The notes beneath the pieces are model-generated. The model did not search any database. It saw only the letters and a program-made list of their open reading frames with translations, and had not been told where the DNA came from. A program made the position numbers and the translations under genes. 7,515 nucleotides of DNA. Source: Thermogutta sp. (GTDB lineage: Bacteria > Planctomycetota > Planctomycetia > Pirellulales > Thermoguttaceae). This document shows positions 1 to 5,688 of this stretch, piece by piece. Numbering within the stretch: the stretch's first letter is position 1; the number at the start of each line of letters is the position of its first letter. The stretch covers positions 1 through 7,515 of the forward strand of contig NZ_JACIYL010000145.1 in the NCBI RefSeq assembly GCF_014359955.1, given 5' to 3'.

Positions 1-45
1 AGCGGAAATGGGGGCTTCCCAGAACAGGAGATTCCGCGAAGACTT

Positions 46-3000
46 TCAGTCTCCGGCACTGGGGGCCGGTTCTGCGACTCGGGGCCGTACCCCCTGGGAT
101 ACCGGCGGAGAACCGCTTTCCTGGGGACCGCGAGTGTGATAGACGCCCACCTCGGCCTTGCCGTCTCCATTGAAATCTCCCGCGAATGGCCGATCGCCCT
201 TGCCACCCAGCAAGAACACTTTGTCCACCTCGGTGAGGCGGAAGTCCCCGTCGGTATCCAGGATGAAGCGCCCGTCGCGATACACACCGAGTTTGGTGAT
301 GCCATCGCCGGTCCAGTCACCAACGACGGGGAGACCACCGGGCTGACCGAAGAACGCAAGGCGATCTTTCTCGCCCCAGCGGCCATCGCCATCCATATCG
401 AGATACCACACGCCCCCGCGGAAGACGCCAATGGTGGCGATCCCGTCTCCATTCCAGTCGCCGACGACGGCGAAGTCCCCAGGCTCACCGTACATGAAGA
501 CATGGTCGATGAGGTCTTCGCGAGCGGGGCCGGCGGCTCCCTGCTTGAGGATCCGCCGTTCATCAGGGGCCTGGGCCGGAGTGGGAGGCAGGTTTCTGGG
601 GCGCAGCGCCACGAGCCGATTCTGGGCGTCGGGAAGCCCCGGCTCGACCCGCAGAGCCCGATCATCGCCCAGCCACGCCGGTCCGAACACGCCCACGTCG
701 GCCTTGCCGTCGCCATCCCAGTCCCCGGCGACGGGCTGATCGCCGTCCCTGCCCAGCTTGATCCACAGGTCGCCTTCGTCCCAGACCCCGTTACCATTCA
801 GGTCGATAAAAAACATTCCGCCAAAGAACACGCCGAGCTGGACATGCCCCACTCCAGCAAAATCGGCGACAACAGGGAGTGCCGCCTCGGTGCCCAGCGT
901 GCCGAAAGTTGTCACCTCTCCCGTGGCAAGATCAAGCATTTTCCATTCGCCGCGATCGAGCGGCAGACCTTGCCATCGCGCAGGGTCGAAATAACTCGCT
1001 TCCCGAATGGTCACCTGGTGCAGGCCGTCGTCGCGGTGTCGCGGCATTCCCCCGTTGATGACGCTCAGGTGCCAGGTGTATTCCACCGTTCCCGCACTTC
1101 CGGCAAAACGGGGAAGAGTGGGCTGGTTTGGCAATACGGGAGAAATCTGCAGGGTGATGGGTGTGCTCTCCGGCGGAATGATCGGGGACCGTGGTTGTGG
1201 AGGCAGTGGTGACGGAGGTGGGGTGAATGGGGGAAGGAAAGGCGGGATCGCCGTCACGAGCACCTCGGCAAAGTTGTACTCTTTTCCCTCGCTCCCGGCT
1301 CCCAGTGGAACCAGGAGAATCGCGTCATACTGGGGATCAAACGCGAGCGGCGGAAGAGCGCCAAGATCCATTCCGGGATTGACCGCCAGTCCGCCCAGAG
1401 TTCCCGCCGTATCCGGGCCGTCTTCGTATCCTGCCGGCTGGATTTCACGGATGGTGTAAATCCCCGGCCGAAGGTTGGTGAACTGATAAAACCCGTTGGC
1501 GTCCGTGTAGGTCACAAGCGGCTTGCCCGAGGCATCCAGCACTGGTCGTCCCTGGGCATCACGCAGCTCGATTTGGACACCGGCCAGCGGCGTATCATCG
1601 GGCGTGCGGCGACCATCGCGGAGCCGGGAGGGATCGGGACGCGATTGCCCCCAGACGTATGTCAGGGCGGGGCCGTCCTGAAAGACATAGCCGCTGATGC
1701 TGGCCGGACGGATTTCTGCGAAGTTGTATTCTTCCCCGGACACCCCGGGAGGCAGTTTCACGTTGATAATGCGGTCGTTACCATCCAATTCGCCACCCGC
1801 CGTTCCCACAAAGTCAGCGCCGTCAAGGTAGCCGCCCGGCTGGATTTCCACCAGCGAATAATAACCGGGAAAGAGATTCTCGAATCGGTATCGCCCGTCG
1901 GCATCGGTGGTGGTTTTGGCCACGAGCTGACCCTCAGACGTGTAAAGTTCGATGATCACGCCGGAGATGGGTTGATCGCCGGCGTCGATGAGATCGTTCG
2001 CGTTCTCATCCGAGACGACCCGTCCCGCGAGGCTCACCGGGGCGATTTCGCCAAAAAGATATTCCCGCCCCTGTGTTCCCGATACCAGGATAATCCCGGA
2101 TATGGTGTCGGGATCCACAAGCTGCCCGCCGGCCGTTCCCGCGCTGTCGCAGCCGTCGAAAAAGCCGTCGGGTTGTATTTCCGTCAGGGTGTAAGTTCCC
2201 GGCAGAAGACCGGTAAACTCATACCGGCCGTTGGCATCCGTCACGGCCGTGGCGAGCAAACTCCCGTCCGCCAGACGAAGTTGGATCGTCACGCCGGAGA
2301 GCGTCGGCTCGCCCGGATCGTAACGGCAATTGAGATTCAAATCCGAATAGACCCATCCGGACAGCGATGCCGGCAGGATTTCGCCGAAATCGTAGTCCGT
2401 GCCGACTCCAGCTGCCGGCACGTGGATCTGAGTGATCGCATCACCGGGGTTCTGCGCTTCTCCGCCCTGCGATCCGGCGCGATCCAGGCCGTCGATGTAA
2501 TCAGCAGGTTGTGCTTCTTCCACGCGATAAGTACCGGGATAAAGTCCTGTGACGGCCCAGCTTCCGTCCGCGGTGGTGGTCACCGTCCAGGACTGCTGGG
2601 GCGCAAAGCTATCAGCCTCTCGAATGACGACAATCGTGACACCTGGGATCCCGGTTTCCCCCTCTTCTCGCAGACCGTTATTGTTGATGTCGTGATACAC
2701 GTGACCGGAAAGACGGGCCGGCCGGACCTCCGCGAAATTGTTGCCAAGACTCTCTTCACCTCCGCGAAGCGTGATTTCTGATATGACATCCGCGGATTGG
2801 ACGGTGCCGCGCTGGGTGCCGTTGACCGCTCCCGCCGCCGCGCCCACGCTGAGATAGCCATCCGGCTGCTGCTCAACCACGCGATAGGTGCCCGGCAAGA
2901 AATTGTCAAAGCGGTAGAAGCCGTCGCTGTCGGTGGTTGTTATGCGACCGGTGAAAACGTACTCTCCCGTGTCCTCTGTCTTTTGCCAGAGCTGGAGGGT

Positions 3001-3798
3001 CACACCGGCGAGCGGCCGATCGCCTGGGTTGAAAACCACATCCAGATTGGGATCTTCAAACACGCGTCCGCTGATGGCCACGGGAAGCGGGGTCTGGATG
3101 AGGCTGATAAACGCTCCGGCTGTGCGGACGGGTTGAGGTTCCGCCAGCGGAGGACTGTAGCTGTCAGACGGGAGTGTCAAGCCCGAATCCACGAGTTTTG
3201 TGTCATACGCGTCGATGAACATGTCTTCGCCCGTCGCGTCGTAATAATGCGGCGCGACGAACCACGCGGTGAGTCGGGAACCTTCCAACTCATTTCCCTC
3301 GGCCACGGCATTGGGGCCCAGAAAGCCCATTTCATCGACGTCGATCGTGAAGACAAACCGTTCGCCGGCGTCAAAGCCGACGAAATCCAGAACGAGTTTT
3401 GTCCCTCCATCGGCGACGGACACCGTGTAGCCATCAATGCCGGTGGCCGAGACGACGCTGAACGGGCCATAACCGAAAGCCCCCAACCCGTCCGGGGACG
3501 TATCGAAGAAACAATCGCCGATCGTCAGGCCGTCCCCGAGTTTGTCGGTGTCAATAACGATTCGGGTAAGCTGGGTCCCGGGGGCGCCACCCTGGAAAGT
3601 GAGCTCCAACGTATCGCCACTTTCGTCAGTGCCGGTGGCGTCCTCGTAATAGACCATCCCCAGATGGATCGGCGAAGCCGACAGGAGCATGCGCGCTTCC
3701 ATCTGTTCGAAGCGGCACCGACGGTAACCGCGGTGGGGGCTCGATCGCCGACCAGGATGGCGTGCGTTCCCGAATAGACGTGTGATGATGCGTTTCAC
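46..3798 (-). CDS. Giant secreted/surface protein with SdrD B-like domains and FG-GAP-like repeats
   Basis: This 1250-residue protein is probably exported and structural or adhesive; no enzymatic domain is visible. Residues 1-40 are strongly basic and end in a LEPR-XLL-like motif (FEQMEARMLLSA, 30-41). Residues 43-205 form a beta-rich N-terminal domain. Five SdrD B/Cna B-like units follow at about 240-358, 360-475, 477-586, 588-697 and 699-848, each with a G-x-V start, a PGTY-type turn, an EIQP-x-G-Y motif and a closing FAE or FGE. A proline-rich linker (851-880) leads to five FG-GAP/VCBS-like repeats (975-1220) and a Pro/Ser-rich tail. The start is GTG, chosen because GGAGGA lies 5 bases upstream and the export motif follows directly. 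No LPXTG, PEP-CTERM or C-terminal membrane helix is present. The architecture resembles large planctomycete extracellular proteins. The attachment mode and ligand are unknown. The gene boundaries are secure; the role is inferred. Confidence 0.93.
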   Translation of the reverse strand: MKRIITRLFGNARHPGRRSSPHRGYRRCRFEQMEARMLLSASPIHLGMVYYEDATGTDESGDTLELTFQGGAPGTQLTRIVIDTDKLGDGLTIGDCFFDTSPDGLGAFGYGPFSVVSATGIDGYTVSVADGGTKLVLDFVGFDAGERFVFTIDVDEMGFLGPNAVAEGNELEGSRLTAWFVAPHYYDATGEDMFIDAYDTKLVDSGLTLPSDSYSPPLAEPQPVRTAGAFISLIQTPLPVAISGRVFEDPNLDVVFNPGDRPLAGVTLQLWQKTEDTGEYVFTGRITTTDSDGFYRFDNFLPGTYRVVEQQPDGYLSVGAAAGAVNGTQRGTVQSADVISEITLRGGEESLGNNFAEVRPARLSGHVYHDINNNGLREEGETGIPGVTIVVIREADSFAPQQSWTVTTTADGSWAVTGLYPGTYRVEEAQPADYIDGLDRAGSQGGEAQNPGDAITQIHVPAAGVGTDYDFGEILPASLSGWVYSDLNLNCRYDPGEPTLSGVTIQLRLADGSLLATAVTDANGRYEFTGLLPGTYTLTEIQPDGFFDGCDSAGTAGGQLVDPDTISGIILVSGTQGREYLFGEIAPVSLAGRVVSDENANDLIDAGDQPISGVIIELYTSEGQLVAKTTTDADGRYRFENLFPGYYSLVEIQPGGYLDGADFVGTAGGELDGNDRIINVKLPPGVSGEEYNFAEIRPASISGYVFQDGPALTYVWGQSRPDPSRLRDGRRTPDDTPLAGVQIELRDAQGRPVLDASGKPLVTYTDANGFYQFTNLRPGIYTIREIQPAGYEDGPDTAGTLGGLAVNPGMDLGALPPLAFDPQYDAILLVPLGAGSEGKEYNFAEVLVTAIPPFLPPFTPPPSPLPPQPRSPIIPPESTPITLQISPVLPNQPTLPRFAGSAGTVEYTWHLSVINGGMPRHRDDGLHQVTIREASYFDPARWQGLPLDRGEWKMLDLATGEVTTFGTLGTEAALPVVADFAGVGHVQLGVFFGGMFFIDLNGNGVWDEGDLWIKLGRDGDQPVAGDWDGDGKADVGVFGPAWLGDDRALRVEPGLPDAQNRLVALRPRNLPPTPAQAPDERRILKQGAAGPAREDLIDHVFMYGEPGDFAVVGDWNGDGIATIGVFRGGVWYLDMDGDGRWGEKDRLAFFGQPGGLPVVGDWTGDGITKLGVYRDGRFILDTDGDFRLTEVDKVFLLGGKGDRPFAGDFNGDGKAEVGVYHTRGPQESGSPPVSQGVRPRVAEPAPSAGD
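139..876 (-). repeat. Five FG-GAP/VCBS-like calcium-loop repeats with a 47-residue period
   Basis: Residues 975-1220 hold five copies of a GDWxGDGxxxxGVF/Y signature, starting at 975, 1022, 1110, 1157 and 1204. The steps are 47, 88, 47 and 47 residues, that is 141 bases per unit with one enlarged unit. Between signatures, repeats 1, 3 and 4 also have a second acidic loop (DLNGNGVWDEGD, DMDGDGRWGEKD, DTDGDFRLTEVD). Each full unit therefore offers two DxDxDG-type calcium loops. The first copy has lost the acidic residues of its first loop (ADFAGVGHVQLGVF), and the last copy stops after its first loop. FG-GAP-like repeats often build beta-propellers, but whether five units close a ring here cannot be told from sequence. 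Confidence 0.85.
1159..1248 (-). other. Proline-rich linker between the two repeat regions
   Basis: Residues 851-880 of the giant protein contain 15 prolines in 30 positions, in runs such as PPFTPPPSPLPP. It separates the SdrD B-like stalk from the C-terminal half and is probably an extended spacer. No folded domain is expected here. Confidence 0.8.
1255..3081 (-). repeat. Five tandem SdrD B/Cna B-like domains (residues ~240-848)
   Basis: Five consecutive units start at residues 240, 360, 477, 588 and 699, with lengths of about 120, 117, 111, 111 and 150. Each opens with a strand of the form [AS]xSGxV and closes with an aromatic-Gly/Ala-Glu triplet before the next unit. Units 2 and 3 carry the acidic loop typical of SdrD B domains (DINNNGLREEGE and DLNLNCRYDPGE), and unit 4 a variant (DENANDLIDAGD). 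Units 1 and 5 have altered loops. Units 2 to 5 share a tail with a DG-x-D-x-x-G-x-x-GG pattern. Such domains are rigid beta-sandwich spacers in bacterial surface proteins, often stabilised by calcium. The units diverge at DNA level, so this is old duplication, not recent slippage. Confidence 0.88.
3676..3714 (-). other. LEPR-XLL-like planctomycete N-terminal export motif
   Basis: This stretch encodes residues 29-41 of the giant protein, RFEQMEARMLLSA. It follows an Arg/Lys/His-rich leader. The usual form of the motif is close to FExLEPRxLLSA; here Met-Glu-Ala-Arg replaces Leu-Glu-Pro-Arg. In many planctomycete and some proteobacterial giant extracellular proteins this element sits at the start of the chain, ahead of the first folded domain, and is thought to take part in export or processing. 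There is no separate long hydrophobic core typical of a Sec signal peptide. Confidence 0.7.
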
Positions 3799-3803
3799 AC
3801 TCG

Positions 3804-3809
3804 TCCTCC
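3804..3809 (-). promoter_or_regulatory. Strong Shine-Dalgarno for the giant protein
   Basis: On the minus strand GGAGGA is followed by a 5-base spacer (CGAGT) and then GTG at 3798. This is the best ribosome binding site in the window, and it decides in favour of the GTG start over any downstream ATG. The 112-base gap to the WD40 gene shows no convincing promoter or terminator. Confidence 0.8.
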
Positions 3810-3910
3810 GTGCGAGGTTGGGCTTCCGTGCATGGTTTTTTTACTGGTCAGAAAGGCCCTGTCTTCGGGCTGTAGCCATTCTCAGGGTGTATCCCTTCAC
3901 GCTTGCGCGC

Positions 3911-4957
3911 TTACTGGCGGACGGCCCCGGGCACGGTTGTTGCAGGGCGTTCTCCGACCACTGTGGCAGCCGGGAGTCGCCAGAACCGAATCGTCGTGTC
4001 GTAACTTCCCGAGGCGAGCACGCCCTGTTCTGCGGTCCACACGAGCCGGGCAACGGTGCCCGTATGACCACGAAGCCGTCCAATCTCCCGGCCGGTGGCC
4101 ACTTCGAAAACGCGGATTTCGTTGCGGGAGGTGCCGGCGGCGATTTCTTGTCCGCCGTTACAGAACGTGAGCGTGGTGATCTGGCCTTCGTCCACTTCCA
4201 AGCTGGTGACGAGCTGCAAAGAGGACGCCGACAAGGCGAAGACGCGCACCCGTCCATCCTCCCCCCCGACGGCGAGGAGTTGCCCGGTCGGTGCGAAAGC
4301 CAGGGCACGCTGCCGGCGAAGCGCAACCGTCTGATCCACCACGCGTCGACCGGTGGAAACCTCCCAGAGCTGGAGTCGGCCGGTTCCTCCGGTGACCGCG
4401 ACGAACCGGTCGTCCGGCGAAAACGCGGTGTCCCGCAGGTCTCGCACACCGGTGGAAAACTGCCGCACCATCCGCCCGGTAGGGGTTTCAAGAATGGTCA
4501 GCGTCGGATCAAACCCTGCGACGGCGATGAGTTGCCCGTCCGAACTGAACGAGACGGCTCTCAACGCCACACCGGACACCTGGACACGATACAGTTGTCT
4601 GGCGGATTGCCATTCCCAAACCGTGAGAACACCCCATTCATTCACGGCTGCCAAATATCGGCCGGTGGGATCGAAGCTCAAGTCATACACCCAGCCTTCG
4701 CCCGGCCAGGTGGCCAGAAGTCGGTCCCCGCCCGAGCCGAACAGCCGAATCTGATGATCATCCCCCGCGGTGGCGAGGAGGTTATGGGCAGCATCCATGT
4801 CCAGGGCGGTGATCACCGGCGCCCGCGATTCCCCCCGTTTTTTCATATCCACAACATGAAAGGAACTCAGAACGGTGGGCGTCTGGGCACACAGGTTCCC
4901 CTGGAAAGCGGCCCACACAAGGATCATCACAGGATATGCACGCCACGAAATCTTCAT
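3911..4957 (-). CDS. Secreted seven-bladed WD40 repeat protein
   Basis: This 348-residue protein is predicted to be exported and to fold as a single beta-propeller, probably a protein-binding platform. Residues 1-24 look like a Sec signal peptide: Lys and Arg near the start, a hydrophobic core PVMILVWAAF, and a likely signal peptidase I cut after LCA. Cys23 is not in a good lipobox. Seven WD40-type blades follow, at about 46-86, 87-127, 128-169, 170-210, 211-255, 256-296 and 297-330. They show strands such as LSFDPTGRYLAAV and AFSPDDRFVAVTG, and end in LTVWEW, LQLWEV and IRFWRL. Only the last junction has a clear GH pair (RGHTGTV). The reading frame is open from an ATG at 5053, but the ATG at 4957 is preferred because GGAAGG lies 6 bases upstream and the signal peptide begins there. 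No catalytic domain is fused, and the partner is unknown. Confidence 0.92.
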   Translation of the reverse strand: MKISWRAYPVMILVWAAFQGNLCAQTPTVLSSFHVVDMKKRGESRAPVITALDMDAAHNLLATAGDDHQIRLFGSGGDRLLATWPGEGWVYDLSFDPTGRYLAAVNEWGVLTVWEWQSARQLYRVQVSGVALRAVSFSSDGQLIAVAGFDPTLTILETPTGRMVRQFSTGVRDLRDTAFSPDDRFVAVTGGTGRLQLWEVSTGRRVVDQTVALRRQRALAFAPTGQLLAVGGEDGRVRVFALSASSLQLVTSLEVDEGQITTLTFCNGGQEIAAGTSRNEIRVFEVATGREIGRLRGHTGTVARLVWTAEQGVLASGSYDTTIRFWRLPAATVVGERPATTVPGAVRQ

Positions 4958-4963
4958 TGTTGA

Positions 4964-4969
4964 CCTTCC
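4964..4969 (-). promoter_or_regulatory. Shine-Dalgarno for the WD40 protein
   Basis: The minus strand reads GGAAGG, then a 6-base spacer (TCAACA), then ATG at 4957. This selects the start that gives a proper signal peptide. The upstream in-frame ATG at 5053 would add 32 residues that bury the signal. Confidence 0.7.
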
Positions 4970-4993
4970 CGGGTAAAACGCTTGAGTACGATG

Positions 4994-5008
4994 CCGGCGG
5001 CAGGCCGG
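4994..5008. other. GC-rich hairpin in the WD40 gene leader
   Basis: CCGGC and GCCGG form a perfect 5-bp stem around the loop GGCAG (plus-strand reading), about 37 bases upstream of the WD40 start. On the minus strand no T tract follows, so it is not an intrinsic terminator for the Nudix gene. In the plus direction a broken T-rich stretch (TCCTTTCTT) follows, but no plus-strand gene ends there. It could be a leader structure or chance. Confidence 0.25.
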
Positions 5009-5049
5009 TCCTTTCTTAGAAATCGGCAAGCAGAGCGTTGTTTCAGCCG

Positions 5050-5064
5050 TCAAACGCCGTTTGA
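5050..5064. promoter_or_regulatory. Perfect 15-bp palindrome, candidate operator upstream of the WD40 gene
   Basis: TCAAACG and CGTTTGA are perfect 7-base inverted arms around a single C. The site lies in the 237-base gap between the Nudix and WD40 genes, about 92 bases upstream of the WD40 start. A shorter inverted repeat, GAGT-N5-ACTC (5063-5075), abuts it. On the minus strand a -35-like TTGACG (5053-5048) overlaps the palindrome, as a repressor site might. No good -10 hexamer sits at the expected distance (CTTGCC at 17 bases). The palindrome is plain in the sequence; the operator role is inference. Confidence 0.3.
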
Positions 5065-5194
5065 GTGATTAACTCGGATTAGTCTGTGTCTTTTGACAGG
5101 GAAGAGTGTATCGGTTGTAGCGATTATGTCGGCTGCGCAGGCAGAAACGGGGACTGGTTGCGGCGCTCCCTGGCGAATTGAACAGGCCGGGAGG

Positions 5195-5635
5195 TCATGC
5201 CCGTTTCTCTGATCCGCCATCCAGCAGCCGCTGCCGAAGCTGCGCGATGACCGCGGCGTTGGCGGGTGGAAAATCCTCCGGGAGGAGCCGGGCGATGTCC
5301 AGCCAGAAAAACGGGGCGCGGGGTGTCGGTAGGCTTTCGGCGGCCGGTACGGCGGAAAAGAAGCGAATTTCCAGGCGGCCGTAATCGTAATCCGCATTGA
5401 CGGTGAGGAGGTGCTTTTCGATGCGGACGCTTAAACCCGTCTCTTCGCGGGTTTCACGCAAGGCGGCCTGTTCCCAACCTTCCCCTGGTTGCAACCGACC
5501 ACCGGGAAATTCCAGATAGCCTGCCCAGGGACGCCCCGCCGGCCTCCGCCCCACGAGGACGAGGTCTTCAAAGTGGACCACCGCGACGGCCACCCGCTGT
5601 TCGTTCTGCTCCGATGCCCGCAAGGAATCGTTCAT
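5195..5635 (-). CDS. mutT: MutT-type Nudix hydrolase (probable 8-oxo-dGTP diphosphatase)
   Basis: This 146-residue protein has a complete Nudix box at residues 46-68: Gly46, five residues, Glu52, seven residues, then R60-E-T-R-E-E-T-G-L68. The catalytic glutamates that bind the metal are therefore intact. The stretch before it (GYLEFPGG) and the C-terminal DFPPAN followed by VIAQL match the MutT subgroup, which hydrolyses oxidised dGTP to the monophosphate in the cytoplasm and prevents mutation. Substrate is inferred from these motifs; related Nudix enzymes with other nucleotides cannot be excluded. The length fits the family. The frame stays open to 5851, but that would overlap the radical SAM gene by 163 bases with non-Nudix sequence, so the ATG at 5635 is preferred. 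GTG at 5641 is also possible. The only purine-rich site, AGGAAAA, lies 19 bases from the ATG, so the start is less certain than the gene. Confidence 0.9.
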   Translation of the reverse strand: MNDSLRASEQNEQRVAVAVVHFEDLVLVGRRPAGRPWAGYLEFPGGRLQPGEGWEQAALRETREETGLSVRIEKHLLTVNADYDYGRLEIRFFSAVPAAESLPTPRAPFFWLDIARLLPEDFPPANAAVIAQLRQRLLDGGSEKRA

Positions 5636-5688
5636 GATCACACATTTTGTGGGATTTTCCTGAACGGTAGAACCGCCGATGACGATCG

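Noticed and set aside
1..45. Possible terminator after the giant gene
   Set aside because: Only 45 bases are available past the stop codon, and they show no stable hairpin followed by a T tract.
3843..3880. GCCC/GGGC hairpin in the gap before the giant gene as a terminator for the WD40 gene
   Set aside because: The stem is only 4 bp, and on the minus strand it is followed by an A run and not a T run.
136..4963. A chain of long plus-strand open frames (136-1212, 1573-2781, 2797-3777, 3782-4963) antisense to the giant and WD40 genes
   Set aside because: They mirror strongly supported minus-strand genes in GC-rich DNA where antisense stops are rare. Their translations have no recognisable domain, and the first one merely echoes the FG-GAP repeat pattern in the wrong frame. 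No ribosome binding sites support them.
4958..5053. 32-residue N-terminal extension of the WD40 protein from an ATG at 5053
   Set aside because: It would place a basic, Cys-containing segment in front of a clear signal peptide. The downstream ATG has its own Shine-Dalgarno.
5093..5127. Plus-strand TTGACA followed by TGTAGC or GATTAT as a promoter
   Set aside because: The -35 is perfect, but TGTAGC at 17 bases is a poor -10, and GATTAT is 23 bases away. No plus-strand gene lies downstream.
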